From Nemertoderma westbladi (Eukaryota; Xenacoelomorpha; Nemertodermatida; Nemertodermatidae), in contig JAUCBJ010001006.1 of NCBI GenBank assembly GCA_032718475.1, positions 47,813 to 111,812 on the forward strand: a stretch of 64,000 bases of DNA, read 5' to 3'. Below, piece by piece: positions 10,601 to 17,807 of the stretch (position 1 is the first letter of the stretch; every line of letters begins with the position of its first letter). The notes under the pieces are model-generated. The model saw only the letters and a list, made by a program, of their open reading frames with translations, did no database searches and was not told the origin of the DNA. A program made the position numbers and the translations under genes.

Positions 10601-10942
10601 AACTGTGAGGTCAGATGTGGATAATCCTTTTATGTTTATACCAGCGATTCTGTCAGACATTGTTTTTCTCACAGATGTGTATGGTGCGAGAGTTGTTTTA
10701 ATAAAGATTGCGACGCCCCCTTCCCCTCGAACTCTCTGTTTTTGTTCAAACATTCCTTCGGATATAGTATAGCTTATGCAGCTGTACCCTTTTTGGATCC
10801 TTGCCATTTGAAAGTGAAACTTTGCTTCTCCAGCGCTGAGCCAGTGTTCCTCTATGACTAGGATGTCTGGTGTGTGGTGTTTTAGAATGGAGTTTGTGTA
10901 TGTCTTGTTGTGCATATATCCTTTGCAGTTTTTCCTTTGCAT
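7601..10942 (-). mobile_element. Non-LTR retrotransposon (LINE) inserted in BEL/Pao gag
   Basis: A ~3.34 kb LINE in the same orientation as the host gag. Borders were inferred from the host: the motif attattttgtaaattcggg and about 10 following bases lie at 7571-7600 and again from 10943, with two mismatches. This is either a ~30 bp target-site duplication or two units of the Asn-rich gag repeat. The 3' UTR is ~245 bp, ends in a GC-rich hairpin-like segment (7611-7635) and a short AATAG-type tail, with no poly-A. The 5' end coincides with an ATG at the very start of the endonuclease domain, so a short 5' truncation is possible. Clade not assigned; it is not RTE. Confidence 0.85.
7847..10942 (-). 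CDS. LINE ORF: endonuclease-reverse transcriptase
   Basis: An uninterrupted ~1,030-codon frame. First ATG at 10942; the frame extends 9 codons further into gag sequence but without an ATG. Numbering includes those 9 codons. The AP-endonuclease domain spans ~15-268, with catalytic-type Glu in VIEEHWL (~40), AGDING (~165-170), LIDYI (~231-235) and SDHTPV (~258-263). Reverse transcriptase spans ~470-770, with the first Asp in SLDLSAAFD (~626) and SFADD (~725). The C-terminal ~250 residues are the usual LINE thumb and tail without a clear zinc knuckle. The enzyme nicks target DNA and primes reverse transcription of its own mRNA there. No stop or frameshift is present, making this the most intact enzyme gene in the window. 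A separate ORF1 is not seen. Confidence 0.93.
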   Translation of the reverse strand: MQRKNCKGYMHNKTYTNSILKHHTPDILVIEEHWLSAGEAKFHFQMARIQKGYSCISYTISEGMFEQKQRVRGEGGVAIFIKTTLAPYTSVRKTMSDRIAGINIKGLSTSDLTVLGLYMPSDTKEEQSRTLYLEECGKLHSLLEESTNNNETVIIAGDINGQLQPKKDSISNIIRSNFGQLFKEHIMKPFDMEITSTRYSTTGADTSYHFKSRDGLIKRTTLIDYIISENSLISNSNTHIFIQDSNNLSDHTPVMTTFSMTKTDNATTGHSWKKQVAKKVHLFDTASTSQIEDYKQEIESKFKTLTREAMNNPQLDNCTLDNMVSSMISTLSAAADKYIPNIVPRKRKKWKHALRTRSPVKFNNDHYQTDGATNQAKNDLSQLKQRRYKAYQEHKAYKHQIINLANACESNPNKFWHQLRTNQDGNRHMTQANRTNLYNHYERFFERCENENTTHKTVTVPQKDYKNYKFLTGNDIAMAISKLNKRKAADRNNIKAEHLHYGSSESLCNFIATLYNGMRSHSYFPEEMCQSILLPQLKGYDKQKDQVSSYRGISIISIFVKLWEHTIIEELKPIKQSHLQMAYKHGMHSEVPYLTASKLIEFFNKESSPVHVVSLDLSAAFDTIKHNVMFSKLEETNLSPQLIALLSSYYSKSKASIKIGNLIHTKMIPLHRGIRQGGVLSGWLFNFYLADLFASLDTAKLGLHVADESYPAFSFADDILILANLKSDLIRILRLCTNYFKNNGLCLNIHKSHYIVASSQPTGNQESIQVEPGKNLIQEAKLKYLGLPLPSTPSNLRDHFTKKCWINVSQTKSKALSSYDVPLNVTSLIWKIVCLPSIFYGSSTIGIALLRPLDRTIRKAMRTILGVSNYISNNVLWKLFDSETVQQIVAYNKCRVTYNILNSHNTKVLHLFSTILAHHTARTRDNTYMSEYSLLAWKEDLPSLTNLASTLFNIKAVIKGARQRTLSSETTTPFKDEFQAMYCYSILNSHASFQIKHAAITTFLRGEGIERSPVTTTSSTLLTEMKCPTSV

Positions 10943-11172
10943 TATTTTGTAAATTCGGGGTTGGATCAATACTTAAATTATTTGAATTATTATTATTTTC
11001 TAAATTTAAATTATTATTTGGATTATTTTGCACGTTCAAATTGAAATTATTATTTGTATTTAAATTTAAATTACTGCTACTAGGTAAAGTATTATTTGCT
11101 GCAATAGAGGGATTAGGGTTATCCAATACGGTACTATTAATATTAACGACGTCTACTGTAGCGTTATTATTA
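10943..11172 (-). pseudogene. Asn-rich gag segment (element 1), cut by the LINE
   Basis: Minus-strand open frame of ~75 codons, almost half of them Asn, with Leu and Pro (NNNFNLNVQNNPNNNLNLEN). It starts at the poly-G tract at 11173-11194 and runs into the LINE at 10942. The motif DPTPNLQNN at its end recurs twice beyond the LINE. Low-complexity, probably disordered linker; no enzyme function. Confidence 0.7.
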
Positions 11173-11194
11173 CCCCCCCCCCCCCCCCCCCCCC
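11173..11194. repeat. Poly-C tract, 22 nt
   Basis: Homopolymer at a gag frame change. The coiled-coil frame reaches it (after the TGA at 11393) with protein-like sequence, and the Asn-rich segment continues beyond it in another frame. Confidence 0.9.
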
Positions 11195-12256
11195 GCCCGT
11201 ACGGTCACACCAGTCTTGGGTCTGTCGTGCGGTCCCTGTAAGTGGGGTATTAATAAATTTATCCACAGCCCCTGGCTCCTCGAAAATAGTCGAGCCTGCC
11301 CCACTCTCAGACGCCCCCATTCGCGCCAGTTCCCGCTCACGCGTATGTATAGCTTTATACCCTCTAAGCTCACCTTGACGTTTCTCTAGCTCTCATCGCT
11401 TATACTCCTTTCTTGCCATTCTCTCCCTACACTCCCGTGCGTCCCGCTCGGCCAATTCCAACTCTCTTCTAGCCCCCTCCCTTCGTCTCGCCTCATGCTC
11501 TCTGCGTTCGTTTTCCTCTCTCACCTTGCGTTCCCTACGTTCCGCCTCATGCTCTTCTTGTTCCTTCCTCCCTACTTCCTCACACTCCCTAAGGCTTCTT
11601 GCGGCCCTTTCGGCCCTCTCTCCGGTTTCCTTAATTAACGCCATTTCCCTCTCTAGCAGCACTCTCCCCTCCTCTAACCGTCTATCTACTTCCCTTTGAC
11701 CTTGCTCTATTAAATCGAGTTGGTACGTGGCATTTATCTCTCTCACCTGTCTTCCTTTCGCGGAGGATGTAGCAGACTTATCGGTTCCGACGGATTCCCT
11801 CCGCCTTCCCGACCTACTGACTTTCCCCCGCCTCCCGGAACTTCCTCCGACCGATGAGGCCGAATCCTCGGGGTTAACCTCGGATTCGCCCTCCTCAGGT
11901 CTCTCCCAACCCACTAATTTTAGTCCCCGGGCATCGACTAAGTATGGCCCTACGTACACTACGCTAGGTTCCATACCCCTACACCGCCACAAGTCATACA
12001 GTTGCTCGGCAACCCCTCTCGCTCTCTCCTTTGCCAGTTCTCTTTGCCCGAAGCGCATTAGATAATTAAAGTGTTTATTCGACTCACCTAGTCGTTTTCT
12101 CAGTCTCACTTCGTCTATCTTCGCCCCCTCTTTGGCCTCCTTTAGCAGTTTCTGGGTCGCGTTGTTAGCCCGTCGAAGTCGATCAGAAACCCCGACGTCC
12201 TCGTCGCCGACCTCTCTTCCGTCTCTCCGGGTCCGACGTCGTACCGGCGGCCCCAC
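11195..12256 (-). pseudogene. Gag N-terminal region with coiled coil (element 1)
   Basis: About 350 codons in one minus-strand frame. Residues ~30-110 are mixed helical sequence with LYDLWRCRGMEPSVVYVGPY. A Ser-rich linker follows. Residues ~170-288 are a highly charged Glu/Arg coiled coil (EEHEAERRERKVREENERRE). A single TGA at 11393-11395 interrupts the frame. Beyond it the same frame stays open and protein-like (ARMGASESGAG) up to the poly-G tract at 11173. The frame overlaps the 12142-12654 segment by ~115 nt, so a one-base indel near 12250 probably separates them. Elements 2 and 3 have the same layout, with a coiled coil ahead of the capsid region. Confidence 0.75.
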
Positions 12257-12654
12257 CGTCGCCGTTTCGGTGGGCCGTTCGTCGCCCTTGGCCTGTAGCT
12301 GACCTGCGACATCGGTACCAACATCTCCTCCGTCTCTCCGCGTCCGGCGTCGTACCGTCGGCCCACCGTCGCCGTTTCGGTGGGCCGCTCGTCGCCCTCG
12401 GCCTGTAGCTGGCCGGCGACATCGGCACGTTGACCCACGTCCCGTGTCGACTTGTCTCCTTCTCCCTCCGTCTCGCTCTCTCCTCCTCTCGGCTCGACCT
12501 CGGGTTCCAGGCGGCCCCCCTCATCCTGAACTGCCGGGTGACCCGTTATCGATGGGTCCGGCGTTGTGGGCCTGTACCGTCTGGTTGCGGCCTCACGGAT
12601 CGTTAACTCTTCGTCCAGGGTCCGCGTCGGCGTCGTCTCTCCCGACTGACTCAT
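12142..12654 (-). pseudogene. Gag N-terminus (element 1)
   Basis: A 170-codon frame starting at an ATG (12652-12654). Rich in Glu, Arg, Thr and Pro and predicted disordered; no domain recognised. It contains two copies of a ~24-residue motif (PPKRRRWGRRYDxGxGETEE) from a ~120 bp DNA duplication. The frame leaves the gag path near 12250, where one repeat copy has one more C than the other. This ATG is the best candidate for the gag start, because the upstream sequence (12655-13020) has no open frame. Confidence 0.65.
12200..12440. repeat. ~120 bp tandem duplication in gag N-terminus
   Basis: Two adjacent copies sharing ccgtcgccgtttcggtgggcc and flanking sequence. The copies differ by a few substitutions and by one C in the GGCCC/GGCCCC run, which moves the reading frame. 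Confidence 0.8.
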
Positions 12655-13030
12655 CTCGCTTGGTGATTGGTGGCTGGTAGTTTAGCTAGCTAGGGCGGCA
12701 GCTCTGAGTTTAATTACTACCGAAGGGTTTAATTACTGTCAGGGTAGCTGCTAGGTTTTAATTACTTAGTCTAGCTAGGGCGGCAGCTCGGATTTAATTA
12801 CTGTGACGGGATCCAGGAAGGATCCCGGTTTATCCGGTTGTTTAGTTCACGCGTCCCCGCCGTGCGTATGAGAGGTAAAAAGGGTTTGTGTCGTTCGTCG
12901 TATATAATAATCGGTTGTACGGATATATAGATATAGGGTATATAGATATAGGTATGAATAATGTTGTCGTATACGGAAGGCGGGATACGGTAATTAAAGT
13001 CCCGGTCCTTCCCTAGCTAAACTAACTAAC
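12655..13030. other. Non-coding stretch upstream of element 1 gag
   Basis: Contains two imperfect copies of ctagctagggcggcagctc followed by tttaattact repeats (~12690-12800) and an AT-rich segment with tatagatata repeats (~12915-12950). It may be the 5' UTR or LTR of element 1 or the 3' end of element 3, but I found no matching direct repeat elsewhere in the window. Confidence 0.4.
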
Positions 13031-13309
13031 CTAACTAGCACCAATATGATACTGAGATAACTGAACTGAAATGATTACTGCCAACTGGCTATATTGCACG
13101 GGTGGCCTAATTACTCTACCTAATCGATGCCTTTCCCCCCCCCCCCCCTCTGATTGGTTGATACCCTTGTTGGCGCCCTTTGGAGTGTTCCCGTTCACTC
13201 CACCTGTTCTCTCTGGGTTGGGGTTTGGCCCCTGACCCTCATTGTGTTTCTCCTTCCCATTTTGTTGGGGTGACACGAGTTGGTGATTACCCAATCTCGC
13301 GGCCCCCAA
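13031..13309 (-). pseudogene. Possible C-terminal tail of a retroelement polyprotein
   Basis: A 92-codon minus-strand frame, Asn/Gly/Pro-rich, with a short glycine run (poly-C tract 13135-13148) and the motif GRVIRPPVQYS. Short RxxRxxRPPxxY-like tails are common at the end of LTR-retrotransposon polyproteins, so this may be the end of element 3 pol after deletion of most of pol, or the remnant of another element. The segment is too short and simple to be sure. Confidence 0.3.
13135..13148. repeat. Poly-C tract, 14 nt
   Basis: Homopolymer inside the 13031-13309 frame, translated as glycines on the minus strand. Confidence 0.85.
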
Positions 13310-13330
13310 TATTGCTTATCGGCTTAACTT

Positions 13331-13696
13331 TTATGGGGTGTTAGCGGGATTGGATAAACTAACAAGAAGAGTGTCTAAGGTTAATTTTACTCTCGTCACA
13401 GGGATCACTCTCTTACCATGCATGCTGCTTACAGTATACTGATCAGTCTTACCTTTACTCATGTCTGTAACTACGCCGGCTACTTGTTCGTTGACGTAAC
13501 TATGCAATGATGCAGAGTCTAAGATAGCATATATATGCTTGCTCCCTTGGGTTCCGGTAATCTTTATAGGAATCACGCTAAACCCGTTTAATTGGTTCTG
13601 TGTGAGGAGTGTTATCGATGGTTGTTCCTCACCCGCATGCACGTAAAAGGTGTCGTCTTCCTCCTCGTCCTCGCCCGATGATCCTGACTGATCCAT
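13331..13696 (-). pseudogene. BEL/Pao aspartic protease region (element 3)
   Basis: A 121-codon frame with the DUF1758-type retropepsin motif IYAILDSASLHSYVNE. The usual catalytic triplet is D-S/T-G; here it reads D-S-A, so the Gly after the catalytic pair is replaced. That substitution would be expected to weaken or abolish proteolysis. The frame ends at 13331, before any RT sequence. It overlaps the zinc-knuckle frame by ~85 nt, indicating a frameshift between nucleocapsid and protease. Confidence 0.7.
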
Positions 13697-14224
13697 ATAA
13701 TCTGTATAGAATGTGCAAATCTGGTACGGCGCATGCTCTTTGTAAAGTGCGTTGCATCTAGCCGCTTTATCTGGATTCTCTCGTCAAAAGTGTTTGGTTG
13801 GAGTATGACTGTTTGTGTGGAGTAACGCATCGTGGTTACGTCCACATAGAGGACATGTATCGTCGCTCGGGCAATCCTTCCGGACGTGTCCAGGCTTGGT
13901 ACATCTCCAACAACAATCCAAAGAACGAATCTGGAGTCTCCTCTCTTCAACTCCCAACTCTCTAAAAGCGTGACATCCACGAAGTTTATGTCCGCTGTGG
14001 TTTCTGCCGTTCCGCTCGCAATATGAGCATCCCACAAAGTCCGCCAGTAACTGTTGTCGTGGCTGCTTGGTGGCGATAGGTGTCAGAACTTTAGAAGTTT
14101 CCGTTGGGGTGGCATAAGTCACGGCTTTCGCGTTCATCGGAAATGGTTTGGTCCGAGTCGGCGCAGCAATAGCTATTCCTTCTGCCGCTATATGGTGGTC
14201 AGTGTAGTTTGATCGAGTCTCCAC
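13612..14224 (-). pseudogene. BEL/Pao gag zinc-knuckle region (element 3)
   Basis: Three Cys/His motifs in order: CSYCERNGRNHSGHKLRGC, CWRCTKPGHVRKDC and CPLCGRNHDALLH. This triple arrangement is typical of BEL/Pao gag and is also present in element 2. It would bind element RNA during packaging. The frame running from 14224 stops at 13784 shortly after the third motif; reading resumes in a second frame (14037-13612) without recognisable motifs before the protease. Confidence 0.8.
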
Positions 14225-14335
14225 TACGGCCTCCCGCGAATTCAGTTGGTAGACGTCGGTGAGTTTTAGTAGCCCGCCGGCCTCTTTACGCTGATAATCA
14301 ATACGTCGCCATTCTCATCGTAATCGATGATGGAG

Positions 14336-14689
14336 TCAAACGATTATCCTAATTAGAACTGTCAGTGCGTTGGCGTATTCGAGTTGTCCAATGGACCGTA
14401 AAGTCCCTATAGCGTTCTTTATTTCACCCATGAGTCGTAGAAGATTGATCGGTTTCAAAATGTTTCCTCCTCTACAGAGGTCTTCGATAATAGATTTAGC
14501 CATGGTTACGTTGCAGCGGTAAATCGAATACAAGTGGTTGTACGCCAACTCAAAGGCATCTGGAACATCGATAAAGGTTTCCACTAATCGTTTCGGCTCA
14601 CCAGACAGTACCTGGAGCAAGTAGTTAAACTTCTCCATCGAAGTAAAGGCACACTTAGCGATCTGGGACTCTACGTAGTCTACCAACAT
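14336..14689 (-). pseudogene. BEL/Pao capsid (DUF1759-like) region (element 3)
   Basis: A 117-codon frame containing SMEKFNYLLQVLSGEPKRLVETF and FELAYNHLYSIY, which match the DUF1759-type capsid pattern (F-x2-L-x-LxGxA near the start, then a Y-x-A-W/Y-x-x-L helix). It is the structural core of the particle. The zinc-knuckle region lies ~110 nt downstream in another frame. Confidence 0.7.
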
Positions 14690-15174
14690 ACGCCAGTGCT
14701 TTGCGTTGCCAGAGAACTTTGGCAGTTGTTGTGCCGGTAATCCGTGTCTAGCCCAAACTTTGCAATCTCGCTAACCAAATCCAACTGTCCACGTCCCTGT
14801 TCGGTTGCGTCGTCCAGTCGTTTCTTTCCTCGCATTGTTCGTCGGTAAGAAATATTAATGGGATCTTCTTCTCGATGGTTCGGAGTCTGTCTAGTCTCCT
14901 GTTCTCTCCTTGGTGGTTGATGTTGTCTAGGTTGTTCCAACTCCACGCTGGTTCGTGATTGATCCGACGGTTGCGCTTCGAGTCACTCTTCGAATTGAGC
15001 TAGTCGGTCCGCCATCTCAGTGAACTGTTTGGTGCTAATTGCTTCTGCTGGTTGCAACGTAGGTTTCTGCAAGGGTGTTTCTCGTGGAGGATTGTCGATG
15101 TATTGGTTGGTCGATCTCTCATCCTGTTTGTACTCCGCTGCCGCCGCTCCAGTATGGAATATTCCCCGTTTCAT
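14680..15174 (-). pseudogene. Gag linker segments (element 3)
   Basis: Two adjacent minus-strand frames (14680-14946 and 14983-15174), rich in Gln, Arg, Pro and Thr, lying between the coiled coil and the capsid region. No domain. They contain PPRREQETRQTPNHRE-like disordered sequence and probably form a single linker broken by a frameshift near 14960. Confidence 0.45.
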
Positions 15175-15770
15175 GGACTCCGTATAGCTGGATGAATCGC
15201 TATTGTTGGAATACGGTGGTTTGCGGGTTCGCGTACGGCGTATTACTCTTGGTTGCGTTTGTTGTGGTCTGGGATCTACGGCTCTCCGTTGTTAGGTAGG
15301 CTCGCAAGCCTTCCATGAAGTCGTAGGTCTCGATAAACATTGGGTGAGGGGTCTAGTAAAAACATCAGAGTTAAGTGCTACTGTAGGTTTATAAATGATT
15401 GGGTTTGCGCAGCACGTCACAGGTTTAACTTGTAATGGTTTACTCACCTGTTTTACCATCATAAACGCAGGTTTGTCTCTCTCTACAAGTAAACTACGGC
15501 TTACAGTAGGTGGACTACTTATCTTACCTGGAAGAATCGGCGATGAAGTTGCTCGTGGCTGCGGAATTGATTTCGACATAACAAACCTATTACTTGCACG
15601 GGTGATATTTCCTTCTATTTTGCAACTATGACCTATGAACTATGTCCAGCTCGAGACCTTATAGATCTATCTCTCGCATCGAGTTTGAGGTCCTCTTGCG
15701 CGTTTGCCGCCTCCCACGATCTGCGATTCAGTTCAAACTGGAACTGCATCTCTCTCTCGCGTCAGTCTGC
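15175..15770 (-). other. Decayed gag linker or insertion (element 3)
   Basis: Between the coiled coil and the Gln-rich linker. One 95-codon minus frame (15292-15579), Pro/Ser/Lys-rich, has no recognised domain. It is probably degenerate gag, but nothing specific supports that beyond position. Confidence 0.3.
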
Positions 15771-16049
15771 CTACTGTTGTTGTGCCGCTAATTCTGCTTC
15801 CTGAATGGCTAAACGTGATTTTATTTGCCATGCCTCCAACTGAGCACGAGTGTCAGATGCCGCTTTCTTCCGCGCTAACTCATCAGCTGCTGCCTGTCGT
15901 GCTGCTGCCGCTGTGGCCGCTTCTTGCGCCAAGTCCTCCTCCAGTCTCCGCATTTCCGAGGCTTCAAATTTGGCTTGAACCTGGACTTTCACAATTCTCG
16001 CTTCATCTTCTCTGCGTTGTTTCTCTCCCTCGATAGCAATCTGTGCCAT
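15771..16049 (-). pseudogene. Gag coiled coil (element 3)
   Basis: A 92-codon frame, nearly all Ala, Glu, Gln, Arg and Lys (RRLEEDLAQEAATAAAARQ), a clear coiled-coil composition. It occupies the same place in gag as the coiled coils of elements 1 and 2, ahead of the capsid region. Presumably involved in particle assembly; that role is inferred. Confidence 0.65.
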
Positions 16050-16178
16050 CTGAAGTTGCGCTTCTTCCTCAACGACTTGTTGTCGGTGTGCGACCTCCTG
16101 TTGTTGTTGAGTAATTACAGACGCTGTCCTACTAACATTGCCAACGTCGCTCCGTACACTAACGAATGATCTATCCAG

Positions 16179-16955
16179 TTATGAAATTTGGTAGGCACGC
16201 AAGCCTTCCGTAGTTAGAACTTTCATCGTCCCTCGTGGTTCGACTTCTGGTTCTTCAATCGGTACGCCGCATCTACGAAGAAAATTGGTGAGCGTCTCTA
16301 ACCTCCCGTCCAGGCAGTATAGTTGTAACAACATATCTAAAACTGACTCACCTAACAGTTGGTCGAGTTGTTCTTGCTGAGTCAATCCTACAACCGACTT
16401 AAACTGAATGAGGCTTTCCCTCGCACTTACCAACTTATTTATTATCTTTACCTGAGTAATGTTGTCGCCATGCAACTCTGCAAGTTCGTTTAAACCTTTA
16501 AGTTTATCTACAGAAGCATGTACCCTACTTTCTATCCTTACCTGTAAGGTGTAGAACTCATATCTCGACATCGGGGCAGTTAACTTGCGTAAAACGCAAA
16601 AACCTTCTCCGAAGTTCCAAGTAATCTGAGCCATGTGTCCTCCTATACTCCTAATAATGTTCTCCTGGCTTCCATTCGAACTTACCATGTCCGGTTCCCA
16701 CGATCTGGTCTGCGGGACGGTAAGGAAATCTTCGATTCTGCTGTCGCCACATGTTGCGGCTTCCGGTATTTCCGTTCGGGGTACCGGCAACGCACGTGGT
16801 GCGACATCAGTAGAATATTGGGTTCTCCTTCTCGGTTCGTCTACTATCGATCTGTCCGGGTTACACGAGTCATAGTCGGTAGGTGGGTATCGAGTCGAAT
16901 GTGGTGTATCACTCATGTCTATTAAATACATCAAGTACGGGTAATAAAATGTCAA
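16179..16955 (-). pseudogene. Gag N-terminal region (element 3)
   Basis: A 258-codon frame. The first ~85 residues are Pro/Ser/Arg-rich. Residues ~95-250 look helical and folded (ITWNFGEGFCVLRKLTAPM, VGLTQQEQLDQLLGES, LETLTNFLRRCGVPI). I do not recognise a named domain. Position suggests a matrix-like region. The first ATG near the start is the candidate gag initiation site, with AT-rich non-coding sequence upstream. Confidence 0.55.
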
Positions 16956-17739
16956 GTATCAGAATGTCACAATGTCAAAATGTCAAACTTACCTTGGTAT
17001 ATATATATACTATATATATACCCTAACCGATATAAATAAAATCAAAAGTATATAATAAAATATAATAATCTAGCCTACCGGCTAAATTTGTACAAATAAG
17101 TGAGATAACGGTATACGCTACCAAAATGTAGATCAACAAGTACAAATAATAGGCAAAACAGCAAAGTCTAACGGGAAAATAAGTACCAACAACACTACTA
17201 ATTCGACAGTGGAACCCACAAATTTTCTTAAGTTTGAACAACACGAGTCGTAAAACTTACGCTCCTTTGATCTTCCAGTCGTGCAAATTCCCAAATAGAA
17301 AAGAAGAAAATTCCCAAATAAAAAGACGTGGGTCGTTCCGTTTTTTGGCATCGCGGACGAATTTTGTGTCTCCCAAACTTTGCGAAAAGCGGTCTAATCG
17401 TTGAAGCGGTCCAGAAATGAGTCCTTGAGTCAGGAAAAGTCGAAGGTAAGGGTTTTACTTCTACTCTACAAAAAGTCTTCCTAGGTACCAATATAACTTG
17501 GTCTTGAAAACCTATGTACATTTTCAAGTACCGAAAAGTAACACCGCACACACACGGTGTAAAACAAATAATTACAAACTAACTGACTATTTATAGCTAG
17601 CCAAATATGAATAAAACTACCCTAAAGGCCTACTGGCAGGGGACGTTCTACAAATTACTAAGTTTACTAATTTTAAATTGTAAAATATCTTCCTACCTTT
17701 ACAATAGCTAATAATATATATTTATATATATATCTCCTA
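16956..17739. other. Non-coding stretch upstream of element 3
   Basis: AT-rich, with a TATA-rich palindromic segment near 17000-17025 (tatatatatactatatatata). It may hold the 5' UTR and LTR of element 3; I found no direct-repeat partner. The short open frames here have no recognisable content. Confidence 0.4.
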
Positions 17740-17763
17740 CTGAAAAGTGCATGCACTTTTCAG
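17740..17763. repeat. 24 bp perfect palindrome
   Basis: ctgaaaagtgca followed directly by its reverse complement. The left half equals the start of the ~2 kb repeat units (tctcctactgaaaagtgca), so the palindrome joins two inverted unit ends. Confidence 0.9.
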
Positions 17764-17807
17764 GGCGTACAGATCTAAACAATACTATACACTAATTTAT
17801 ATAGTAT

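Larger units (their letters stand above)
791..12654 (-). mobile_element. BEL/Pao LTR retrotransposon, element 1 (coding interior)
   Basis: Minus-strand gag-pol of a BEL/Pao element. Domain order from 12654 downward: charged N-terminal gag, coiled coil, Asn-rich and Gly-rich linkers, DUF1759-like capsid region, zinc knuckle, aspartic protease, reverse transcriptase with YVDD, RNase H, H2C2 zinc-binding and DDE integrase, and a C-terminal chromatin/SH3-like tail. A 3.3 kb LINE (7601-10942) splits gag. I could not identify paired LTRs: sequence below 791 and above 12654 is not obviously shared, so element ends are undefined. Breaks visible to me are one indel near 12250, an in-frame TGA at 11393, frame changes at four poly-G tracts and two in-frame TAA codons in pol. 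This is few for so long a reading frame, which suggests a young copy. Confidence 0.9.
13331..16955 (-). mobile_element. BEL/Pao element 3, gag-protease only
   Basis: A third BEL/Pao copy on the minus strand, distinct in sequence from elements 1 and 2. From 16955 down: helical N-terminal gag, coiled coil, capsid (DUF1759-like), three zinc-binding motifs and protease. Reverse transcriptase, RNase H and integrase are missing: coding similarity stops at 13331. The gag is spread over several frames, so the copy is decayed. No LTR pair was recognised. Confidence 0.8.
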
